Shown: positions 1 to 12,800 of the stretch, one piece after another
Layout: each line of letters starts with the position of its first letter
How positions within the stretch are numbered: the first letter of the stretch is position 1
Assembly: GCA_000149265.1 (NCBI GenBank)
Contig: CH003409.1
Location: 1,012,204 to 1,076,203 of the forward strand
Reading direction: 5' to 3'
Length of the DNA stretch: 64,000 nt
Origin: Ciona savignyi
Taxonomy: Eukaryota > Chordata > Ascidiacea > Phlebobranchia > Cionidae
Notes under the pieces: model-generated
Told to the model about the DNA's origin: nothing
Seen by the model: the letters and a program-made list of their open reading frames with translations, nothing else
Databases searched by the model: none
Translations under genes and position numbers: made by a program

Positions 1-852
1 AAAATGTCGCTTGTATTTTATCTCGTGTGTGTTAAGATCACAGGTTGTGTAGCATATGTCTTATGTGTACCTCATAATTTATTAACGTTGCGTGGAATTA
101 AAATAATTTTAGCTCACTGGCCAGTCTAATTCACCCCCTGTCGGCAATCAATGCTGCATAATTATCAGTGTGACACTTATACAGCTATTTTACCATATTA
201 TATCATTAAACTGTTCATTTTCAAAATCTAGTTTAAACCTTATGATGCCAGAAAATCTTTTTAATAATAAAGTATTGCTGTATTTTCTACTACCGCTATT
301 GGTAATAACATATTAAACATTTATATATATTTAGAAACATAGTGAATTTTTTAATTTTAATATTACAGTCATCATAGTACATGCTAGGTTACTTCTTTGT
401 GCTTTGGAATGTTTAATTACAACCATGAATATTATTTATAAATTAAAAAACGTATATATGAAATTATATCCGGGCCAAAAATCTGTGCGGGTAAACACTC
501 GCTTGTTCACTTGCATATGCATGCCGTGCGGGTAAGAATTTATTCTTGCAAATAAAACTAATTAACGGTTACCCTGACCGTTTTTATTCAACTGGTGAAT
601 AAAAACAAATCCTCATCAATGTGACCGTTTATATTATACATATGGCGCATCCGAATAAGATTTACTCCTGTTACTCATAATGTGAAAGATTTACTGGCGT
701 AAGCTTCTACTTCTACATGCGACTTACATGCCTGAAATTTAATGGATATTTGGCCCTGGTATACACTAATACTACCATCAGTTATTTCCCAGTAACCTGA
801 AATTTCCCAATTACATTTGCCACATTCTTATCTTATCCATGCTTCCAACTAG
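1..852 (+). other. Intron of the ELAPOR-like gene (5' part off window)
   Basis: AT-rich sequence before the first recognisable exon. I see no coding exon here that continues the ELAPOR protein upstream, so it is taken as intron. The acceptor used is AG at 851-852. Nothing else recognisable is present. Confidence 0.7.
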
Positions 853-3800
853 GCTGATTTGGAGCCAGGTTCATACATCCTGTATTGGAAAACCACTGGA
901 ATTATGGTGGGCAACAAAAAGACCTTGAATCCCGTTAAAATTAGCTCCATTGAAATAACAGGTATTTGGTCTTATACTTTTTGTTATATGTTTTTCTCAG
1001 TTAAGGTGGTAGTTGGAATTATTGCACTTTTCAAGTTTATCTACTTTTAGATAAACCAGCTTCTAGTATTTGTATTTTTATGCATTGTTTATATACTTTC
1101 TAATTTCATTCATTTCTAATCTAGTTCGTCATGCTAATTTTTAAGTATAGAACAGCAATTTTCGTGGCCATGTTTGTAATTATTATTCAATAAGAACAGG
1201 AAAAGTTAACAAAATAGATTTTCCATTTTATTTGAACTGACATTAGCACAGACGCAAAAGTCCTTCACCGATAAAGTTTAGTAGTTCCATTTTGGCTGCT
1301 GGTTTGTCAGAAATGTTCTTTGTAAAATAAAAATCCTCATTCTTCACCAAGGTGTTTCATACTCCACCGAATGCCACAAGTGCCGCAGTGGTTACTTTGC
1401 TCAGAACACCGGCTCTCGTTGGTGCGATCTGTGCCCGGTTAACACGTTTAGCGACCGTGGAGCGATAACATGCAACCCGTGCGACACGGAGACCCAATAT
1501 TCTCCACTTGCGTCCTCTGAATGTTTCAACAGGCCAGCTTGCGAACAGAAGGATTACTTTGCCACACACTCGCCGTGCGATTTAAACAAAATGGTAAGAA
1601 TATTAGTTTTCTCTTAACAGAATTGCAATTTAAGTGTAAGTTTTTGCAAGATTAAAATGTGTGTTTTAGATGACAAAATGTGCACATAATTTGTTAATTT
1701 TAAACTAATTTTAAATTTAACTAGATTAATGTTTTGTTTTCAAAGGGTGTGTGAAAAATGCACAATCAAGAAAAAAAGTTTAGTTTATCCTATTAATTTA
1801 TCTTCGTGACCTGCAAAATTGTTTTTTGTTGTTTAAAAAAATCTGTATTCCTAATTTCAGACGAACACGATGTACAAATGGATTGAGCCAAAAATCTGTT
1901 TGGACTCGTTGCCCCAATCTGTGTCACTGCCCCCATCAGGACAGTCTGAACCTTGCTCACCCTGCAACCCCGGTTTTTACCCACCCGATAATGCGACCTG
2001 TCTTCTCTGCCCACCCAATACTTTCTCAGATGGCTCCCATGGTAAGTTGTCCAGGTTTTATTGTCAAGTGAGTAGATTTTGTACAGTGATAAGGCAAGAT
2101 CTGTTTTTTTTAATACTGTACCATAAATCTTAAGTTTTTAACTTGTTGGGACTTAATAATGGAATCTAAATACCACATGTTTATTTGCTTGGACACAATT
2201 AATTAAATGAAATAATTACGTGAGGTGCTTTTGTGATGTGACTTGACTGTTAATTTAAACAAAAATAGAATAATGCAGCATTTCAAAACTTTTCACTATA
2301 TGGAAAGTAGTGCATAAGATGTCTTTTCCCAGACGAATATTGATGAGTTTTATTTATATAAATGCTAGTTCAATATAAAACTGTCATTATAAAATTTAAT
2401 TATAAAAACGGCAGAAAATTGGAAAAGGTAAAAGCAATTAAACTGGTCTCTTACTATTGCATTATGCTCAAAAGTCCAAAGTATTTTCTTTTCTATTTTG
2501 TAGTTTAAAATTTATATTTGTTCCAAATCTGGCAGCTTACCAAGGTGCATTAATTCATCTCACTTCAATCCACAGATTGCCAACCATGCCCGGCCAGCAC
2601 GGCACCTCATTATGGGATGTTTAATCTGTGGTGGCAGGAGCTACCAAGTAACATGAAGACTTCGTGTATCGGTCTATCTAAGCTGGATTGCGCACAGAAA
2701 AAGGTACTTAATGCTGACAACTTTTTGCAATTTTTTAGCCTCAATTATACTCTGCAACCAGTTTTATGACACTTCAAATAAGATATTTTTATTAAAATTT
2801 TATTCTAAACTGTTTAGCAGCAATTTCTGCACAAAAAGTTAATTTTTGACTCTGTGTCAAAAACATTACGTCACCTATTCAATATGACAATTTTTTAGAT
2901 TTAATTGGTTGAGATGTTGTACCATGGACACATCCATAGTGTCTATGGGAATGGAAGCCATGTTTTTGATTAAAGCAAGCAGTGGCGATACTATTAATAG
3001 GCATTCACCAAGTTAAGTGTGCCAGGTGTGCAAACTGCACCCTTGCCTTTCAAGCTGCAACCTTAATGTGGCACTAAACTTCTTCTCATTTAGATTAAAC
3101 ATAATAATTTAAACTGATAACCAAACATAAACCTACTGACATGCATGTATTACCAAGAATTATTTTGCATATGTGCCAAAACAAGTACACCTATAGTACA
3201 TTTCAGACATAAACATAAGTTAACATTTATAGCGTAGGCTGGGAATTATTATTCAAATCTACATGCAGTGCAGTAAATTTTACAACATAAATATAACTTT
3301 TAGAACTTATGCAAATATTTGCCCAGTATAAAAACATTAGTCTATCAGCTGTACTATTACCCTGTTTAAAATGAAACCATTCATTTCAGGGCTGGGAGGC
3401 AGTAGGGGACCAGGTACGAACGATGTCCTATGAATCCGGGGAAGCTTACCTCATATTAGTGATGTCGTTGCAAGGCTTCATGGGCAAATTGAATGAGAAA
3501 GAAGTTGGACGAATTACCTTCGCATTCCAGCTTGACTGTGAAGGGGAATGCCAGCTTTACTTCATGAAGGCAAGTCCATCTTTTGGGAAATATTTTGTGT
3601 AAATTCTTTATTCCATTGAATAGCTTAGTGGTTTAGTGCGTCGCCTTTCTGCTGATGGGTTTCAGGTACGAAAATGTTTGGTCTGTTGTGTTCTTGGGCA
3701 TGACACCTAACGGACATTGCCTAAACACACTGGAATAACGGGTTTTACTAAATTGAAGTAATGTGTGAATCATACACAACACACTGAATGGTTCCGGTAA

Positions 3801-6800
3801 CCCAATGGTGTGCGCTAGGTGATCGGTAGTATATAAAAAACATAATTAAATCCAACATATCAATTAGTAAGTTTGCAAATAGGATTACCATTAGCATGTA
3901 TAATGCAACTAAAATTTAAATTTCCAACAAAACATTCTTGCGATGAGCTTTTAATTTTGATTTGACAGAATTAAAAATCATCCAGAAACATTTTCTGTTT
4001 AACTCGCATTGAATCTTGAAGCCAAAATGGACTGTCCGGTCCTTTACTAAAAAGTTAAACTGACTGCATCATACACAGGATGTGAGAAACCTTGGAACTA
4101 ATGTTGTGGAGAGTTGGAGAGGCGAACAACTGAAACAAACTTACACGTACTCCATCACGGAAAATAAACACGACATCTCGTTTACGTGGGCCTTCCAGAA
4201 GAGTAGAGGGGTGAGTGTGCCTTTAGCCCTGACATGAGCCAAATTTTACATGCCGGGCCCTTTATTCTGGCCCGCCGAATGTTTCCACTTGTCGCTTTAT
4301 TAAATAGGAGGTCACTTCATTTGTGCGTCGCTCGACGCAACAGTGCTTTCTGGTTGTAACCAGTACAGTAATGTATCGTATTTTTTGGTTTAATGTGTTT
4401 GATTAAGAGTGGCAAACTATATGTGAGTGGTGGCTCGATCACTTGGCCCGCAAGTATAAAAAATGAAATAATTTTGGCCCATAATTTAAAAAGTGTTTCT
4501 TCCCCTGCATTAACCCTACGGGTAAAGTTTGGGTTAGTGCCAAAATGCCCAGCACACCCTTACTTCTAAATTGCACCCCAGAAAAATATATATGCAATTT
4601 CAGATTGTGCTGAACTGCATATTTTACCCACATGATACACTTTAGTTATACAACAAGTTTGGCAATACAACAAGTCTACAAATATACTAGGTCTCGTAAA
4701 TTAATAATGTCCGCCTATCTTTCATAATTTTAAACACATTTTCCTTTTTAAATAAATAAATAACGATGATATTATAATTACCATTTGTAATTATTTCCTA
4801 ATGGCATCGACATCGTATACAATTGCCAAGATGCTATTTGTGTGTATTGTGCATAAATATCTAAAATAAATAGATTTAGCGTCATTTTAATAACCGCACA
4901 CACGTTTATGAAGTTGGTTAAGTGTGTGTGCGGCATATTTCTTCATTCCATTTACATTTGCTTTATCTTTGGGTGATCAACTATTCAACTCTTATTAATG
5001 TATCGCTTACATAGAAACATTTTATTGATTTAATCGGGCATTGATTTCAAACTGACATGTTATGACTTATGATAAAAATCAGAAACATTTGTGACAGGAA
5101 AAAATATTCGTCACAAAGTTACCTTCATCAAAAACGAATCTCTGCCTTTATAAGAACTTAGATTTCGGGGAAAATTAACGATAGCATCCGTTTTAAGAAA
5201 TTAAGGATGCTTAACACGCCAGAGCAATTTGATGGAGTGTCATGTTCATTAATTACTTCCTTTGTCTTCTAAGAACAAGTTTTCTGTTGACAGTTGGTGA
5301 CAACTTGATTGTAAAAAGCTACTTTAACTGAAAAAAGGACCACAAACTAGAGCTGGGCGTAATTGATCAAAATTGTATTACGGAATTACGCCAGCTCAGT
5401 TACGTAATTCCGTAATTTTTGTAATTTTTTTATGACGTCATCGTTATTTAAAAACAACCAAAAATCATTCTTCTTAATCTGAATAAGTAACTTGACACTC
5501 AGAAATTTTTTTGACTTTTTTTAATCTAAATAATTATATTTACTTCTCCCCTAACAACTTAGAACCCAAGTGACACGGCGCGATTATTCCTTGTCAACGT
5601 TACGAACGCTGTCGGAGGTGCAGCAGACAGCTGTACACAGTGCGCAGTGGGGCAAGGTGGAGGTACGTTGCATTTATCCTTAAAAATCATCCCCCCAGCC
5701 AACCTCTCCATTTTTCCAGGAAATCAATGCATTCCGTGCCCAAAAGGGAGCTATATCGATCCCAGCTCGAAAAAGTGTGTGGCTTGCACCGGCAATAACA
5801 AGCTCAAACTGGATAAAACCGGTTGTGAACCATGTGGTGCAGGCACAGCAGCTAACTCTGATCACACACAGTGCACAAACAACTGCATTTTTCATTCTGA
5901 TACGGTAAGTTGTAAATGACTCTAATTCTTTAATTCCTAAACCAGTCCATTATCTTGCTGGTTTTTATCTCAACCCTTTATGCTAGTCTCCATATTTGTT
6001 CATTTGGAATCTAGGCTTAACTATTACCTCATTCCAGTAGTTTAAATGCATCGTTCGAAGTTTCAGTTAAATTACTATGAACTGCAATAGTTTCAACCAC
6101 CCTACTTACTTACAGAATTATGATAACTAATTCCCAATAAAACAATTGCTGTTTATTAAATATTACATCCTAATTAATTGTTTTTGCATGACAATTTTAA
6201 AAACTAAACTGGTGATAATGCAATTATGTACCATTAAAATGTTGTTGATAGATTCAACACAATATGTTTAATTGAGCTTTAAATTTAGACGGGTCGTCAG
6301 TACAATTTCACTGGCCTTCCAAGCACCCAATCTGCCACCACAGTGCCAAGCTTCACAAGCACTGGACGGAAGTACAACCACGTCTACAACTTTAGCTTTT
6401 GTGGAAATCAGGTCTCTATAATAAAACTCTAACTGTAAGACTAAAATTTAAAACAATTCATTACATTAAAAAGTATGGGCGGGTCCACGGTAGCCCTGGG
6501 ATCATAAATTTAGGCCATAAAAAGCCTGTTACTCCAGCTGACAGGAGCTATTATGTGTATTTTGTTATTATGTGTAAGTTTTTTTTTTTTTTGTGGAATA
6601 TTTCTGTACATAAAAACGTATGTTTGCATAATAGGCAAAAACGCAGGTATATATGTTCGTAAAATTCACCAAAACTACCAAAAATGCATATTAGTAAAAT
6701 TTACAAAAAGTACTAAAAATGCATATTGGTAAAATTCACCAAAACAACATAAAAATGCATATTAGTAAAATTCATAAAAAGTACTAAAATAATGCATATT

Positions 6801-9800
6801 GGAAAAATTCACCAAAACTACAAAAAATGCATTTTAGTAAAATTGATAAAAAGAACTAAAAATGCATATTGGTAAAATACGCAGCATCATATACATTGAG
6901 CGTTCATTTATGTTTGATGAACTTTGGCTGTAACTCATCGGTTTAAAGTCAACAAGTTTGTGTACACACTCGTTTCTTACGTATATAACGAGATTGTTCA
7001 GTCGCGTTTAATTGCCATACTTGACATTTCATTAAACCTATGCACACTATTTATGGCGTTAAAGTTGGCATTACTAGATTAAAATCCGTTTAAAAAAAGC
7101 GGTGTGTATTTTATTTTGTCTTGTAAATGTTAGAATTTTAATAGGAACATCATGACAATAGTTTCCTAGTTTTTCCGAAAAGAGTTTAATTTAGGCAAAT
7201 AATTGCAATAGCAATTTTCTTTAATACCTCTAAAATTAATATAAAATAGACGAAAACTTTGTTTTTTTTTTATTCTTTTGTAAATAAATACTAGACAAGA
7301 TAAAATTTGTTTCTCTGGATAGAACAGCCACATATGATTAAACATAGAAGCTCCCACTCAAAATCAAATTTAAATTTCCAAATCATTTTAAATTATTTCT
7401 GGACTTACGAGTACGGAGTACCTGACTCTTTACATGTAAAAAAACATAAAAAAATTGTGTGTTTAAACGCAACGAAATGTGCATTTATTTTGTATTCATG
7501 CATACAATAGTATTCACGCATTGGTGTGTCATTAGTTATTAGTTAAAGTGTTGAGCGATTTAGTATTCTTGTGTCAAGTATATAAAAAGTAATCTGTGTT
7601 TTTGTATCGATAGTATTTTTGTGTCGAGTGTTTCAATAGTATTATTGTGTCGAGTATTTAAAAAGTATTCTGTGTTTTTATACCAATAGTATTCCTGTGT
7701 CAAGTGTTTCAATTGTATTTTCATGTCCAGCATAATAACATTAGACAAACTCTCTTATCAGGGCATCGGAAAGGCAGAATGTATTGACAACGTCACATCA
7801 GCGAACCAAGCTTCAAGTGATGTAGTGAGTGGGAAGGTGGTCGGTATGGTGTGTCGATCCACTGCAGTGCTCATGTATGGCAATCAACAGTCGAGTATTG
7901 GTTTACTATGTTAATGTGTATTAATTATCTTAATGTGTATCTTAATGTGTATGTTAATGTGTATGTTAATGTGTACCAATTAGGCAATTACCAAGTATTA
8001 AGTTTGAATTGTTGGTTGGTTAGTGCAGGGCTTTCTAATCGGATAGTTGCAGCATCTTAACTATTCGCAGGCTTGGCTGCTGTGTCATTGGGCAAGGCAC
8101 TTAGGGAACTTTGCTTTAACCCAGTGGACCCAGTCCAAGGTATTTCAGAGTGAGACCAACCTGTTTCATGCTTTAGAGCTTTCAGAGCGCTAACCTGTTT
8201 CACGCTTTATATGATAAATCAATAACAACAAATCCTAAAGATATTAATATTTCAGTTTCGTTAAAACCAGTCTTTTTTTGCTATCTTGAATGCAATATCA
8301 GGTGACTTAACTGTCATTGCTTCTGGATCACTTGTGCTCACTGTCGAGCTGTCACAGTTGATAAAATAATATAAAGCAATTACGTTAGTTTAAGACCAAC
8401 ATTTCTGCTATCTAATTGTCACTCTGAACCCATCTCTGCCTGATGTAGTGGTCAGTAGAACGAAATACACTGTAAAATGGTGTCTGACACAAATAATAAA
8501 ATTCCCCTCCCCTAAACAAAGTGATTTTGATGCATTATATTCCACAGAGAGACCACGTCATGGTGCATTGTCACTATGCACCCATCTCTGTCTAATAATG
8601 ATCAGAAAAACAAACTACACTAAAAAAAATAACAAAAATCCACTGTAACAAAGTGTTTTTGATGCATTGTATTCCACAGAGAGCCACGTTATAGTGCACT
8701 CCCAGCCCACACTTTTCGCCACCACGATATCTGATGTCACCCAAGCAAGCAACAACAACGGAACCGGCAACACTTCACTGTTTCCAAAGGACGAAGAAAA
8801 TGACATGAGCGATGTCGTCTTTCATATGACGTATGTGAATTTTGAATTTCCATTTTACTAGTTTAGTTTATTTTTTTGCTCCTTCGTTACAATAAAGAGG
8901 AATAGAACAATTATTTCAAATTAGGGAGACATGATAAAACGGCAAAACTACAATAGTTAAAACACGTCAATGAATAGACACATATTACAAATTAGGAAAA
9001 AAAATGAGGTGGCCCAAAAAAAGATAACCCCCTAAAATGAAATTTTAGTTGGACTAGGCTAAGTGTTATGAATCATTTAAATACTCCTAGAACCGTCTCA
9101 GCAACCTTTTTTTACTTGAATATTGCTGTCAAAAAATGTTAAAAATAAAGTTGAATGTTCAGCTCAATTTTTGAAAGAGCTGGGTCAAGTTATTACAGGC
9201 ATGACAAAAATTTCCCGAGTATAACGTAACAAAAATCTATCATTATAAAATACAATGGAAAGTCTTCTGATAAGCTAATTGATATTATATTAGCATAATG
9301 TCTGATAGCCGTAATATTTGCAAAAAAAACTAAAATCCTTTTTATTTGGTAAAAACTGTGTATAAAAAATATTATATTTACCTGCGGTACACATAGCATT
9401 GTCTAGACACACTTGTTGTGAAGCACTGCTCCAGACCATGCTAATGTAAAAGCTACAGTTTGCATATCTAACAGTTTAAAAATATCACAACAGTTATTTT
9501 CTTGTTTTATTTATTTAAAATTTTCTAAACAACTAGATTAATCCACATACTCATACTAAACAGTTAGATTACTCTACCCCCCATACTCATACTAAGAAAC
9601 TAGATTACCCCCAATACTTATACTTAACAGGTAGATTACCCCCATGTTCCCCACAGGTATATTACCACCTCCTTTTCCATACTCATACTAAACATCTAGA
9701 TTACACCACCCCCATACTTATATTTAACAGCTAGTTTACCCCCCCCCCATACTCATACTAAGCAACTAGATTACCCCCAATACTTAAATTTAAAAGCTAG

Positions 9801-12800
9801 ATTACCCCCCCCCCCCCCATACTTATGCTTAACAGCTTGATCACCCCCAATGTTCCCCACAGATACAGTGGAGAAGAGGGTGGAGAGGACCAGTGTCCCC
9901 ACGGTCGCCACAGTTACATCCACATGCGATGTGACCCAACCATCGCCGACGAGGCTGGTGTTGTGAGCATGCAGAGGTGAATAGGAGTTTTGGTAAATTG
10001 GATATTCATGTTTATCCCCCTGAATGGGAAACCAAGGGGCTTAACACACGGGCAATCGTCAGATCACCTCGCGCCCACCGTCGGGTTACCGGAGATATTG
10101 CAGTGTGTTGTATATAATAGACACGTTCCTTCAATTTGGTAGAACCCATTAATCCGCTGGGTTCAGGCAATGTCCGTTAAGTAGACAAACCGGCCAATTT
10201 TTCATCCAAACGCACCGCATGTATATTAAGTGATGCTTGTGGATAGAATTGTACACATTGTACATTCCCAAGCACATCTGCATGTGTGGTGAATATCAGG
10301 TCCTTGCAGTGTGGCAGTGTGCAGCTGTGGTTACGAATGGTGGTTATGATGGTACCATAAGCCAAACAGTTGCTAGATTCACTTCAGGTTTTACTACTGT
10401 ATTGTACAATCTTTGCCAAGGGCGTTCCACTTAGTAAAAATTGCTCTGATACGAGGAAATCCAAACCACAGTAAATTTAAATTGTTTGAATTTGTGATAA
10501 TAATTAATTTATACCTACAAAAAACACATGCTTAAGAAATTACTGTAAATAAATTAAGAAGTAAATTTACACCAATTTAAATTTACTTTTAAACGGCCAT
10601 TTTAATTTTTCTTTCGACGGCCAAATTAATTTTTTTTTAATGGCCGACTTACATTTAATTTTGGATGGCCAATTTAAATTTGCTTTTTTTGAGCAAAGTT
10701 TGTTAAATGTCTAGCTACACAACCGCTCAGTTTTCTAATTAAATTAAAAACCAAGCGTCCACCATTGTCGCTGCACCTTAATCAACTATCGACTTGGCAT
10801 TTACAACAGATGCTTTGATCTTTATTATTGGACCTTCTAGTTTCATAGTCATAATCACACTCGGAATATGACTTGCTTGCAACACCGATTTATGTTTGAA
10901 ATATATTACTCAGGGAGTGTCCGGATGGGACATGCGACGGATGCAGCTTCAACTTCCTCTGGAGGACCCCCATGGCGTGTCCTCTTTGCATTGATGCGGA
11001 TTATGAAGAGGTTGCGGGAGCTTGCGTCCATGGACAAATTGTAAGTTTTCAGTTGATATTATTCCCAACTTCCCACTTTTAGGTTCATGTAAAGTTCAAG
11101 TGAACATTATGTAAGTCTAGTTAAGCTATGGAGTTAAGCGCAAAGTTTTTTGTGTTGTAACATAATGGTAAGTCTTACTTTGATGGTCAGTGTACTTTGT
11201 ACCCCCTCTGCACATTGGAATGCACAAACAGTCATTGTATGTACAGTTAGGTATGTACAATTAAGTTTACCTTCCTGTACACCAATTGTCGCTGACTCTA
11301 GTTCTTAAGTTAAATTAAGAAGATGGAAATGGTTAAATTAATTACAAGGTTGTAGGAAAATGGTCAGGATTATAAAACCTTTTTCTTTGACCCAATAAAA
11401 ACTTGCACTAACCAATATAAGAAAGGAATTACTTATTTTAATTTTTAACACTACACATAGCCGGGTAGTTTTATAACTATTTTCGAATAATAACCTGTTT
11501 TCCATTCTTAATCCATATAAACTGCATTATATAAAAATAAATTTGTTTGTATAACTTACACAAGCTTGGTCTTTCTGGTTTGATACTTGATTCACCTTAT
11601 ATTTACATAATAAAATACAAATAACCGTTAGAAGTAAGAACACCCTTCTACTTCTAATAACACTTACAAATTAACATGCTTGTATCTTTAATGTGATGTA
11701 CTCGTATTCTTTTGATAAAATCTGGGGAAAATATTATTTTTTAAATGTCTCCTGGGATTTGCCTTTAAATCTATCCCAGTAGGCATTTTACATTTTAAGA
11801 TCTTTCCCAATTTTTATCAAGTCAATACAACTACATTAAATTAAAGATACATGAGTATTAATTTGTAGGTGCAATTAGAAGGGAGTAATTGGGAGTAATT
11901 ACTATCCAACGGTTATTTGTGTTTTATTAAACCATGTATAAGATTTTTAGAAATTTAGAATAAAATATAAGATCTTTTCCATTTTTTTATTAGTACAGTA
12001 CTAGTACATCAAATTAAAGATAAAATTGTGTTAATCTGTAAATTTAATTACAAGGAAGTAATTAGTTGAAATCTAACGATTATTTGTATTTTATTAAACC
12101 ATGTATAAGATTTTTGAAATTTAAAATAAAATGTAAGATCTTTTCCATTTTTTTTTATTAATACAGTACTAGTACATCAAATTAAAGATAAAATCGTGTT
12201 AATTTGTAAGTGTAATTAGAAGGGAGTAATTACTTGAAATCGAACGGTTATTTGTATTTTATTAAACAATGTACAATTAGGTTAATTCATGTTCTGAAGT
12301 TCTTCTTCTTCTCGCAGACCACAAAGTTTATGTGGAAGAGCTATCCCCGCAAATGCAGAGGAGGAGTCGTGCTCCCGGAATCCAAGATGGAGGGATGTCA
12401 GGACATCCTCTTCTATGTGGAGATTGGAGTGATAGGAGGAGTGGCTCTGCTCTTCATGATGTGCACTGCTGTTTGCTGCTTGTGGAAGAAGAGTAAAAAG
12501 TGGGTCATCGTAGGATTATCCTGTGAATGGGAAAACCAAGGGGGTTAACATACGGGCAATCATCAGATCACCTCTCGCCCATTGTCGGGTTACCGGAGCT
12601 ATTGTAGTATTTTATGTATTTTTAAGATGATTCTTCAATTTGATAGAACCCATTATTCCACCGTGTTCAGACAATGTCTTGCAACCATTCGGTTGAGACA
12701 ATGCATTAACCCACCAAGATAATGGGTTGGACAATTGAGGCTGTGGAAAGTTTACATAAAGTATGTTTCAAGCTTATAACTCTGTCTACATCTCTAACTG

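Noticed and set aside
7901-8060. Asn-Val-Tyr repeat ORF after ELAPOR exon 7762-7900
   Set aside because: Encoded by an intronic 12-bp minisatellite just past the predicted donor.
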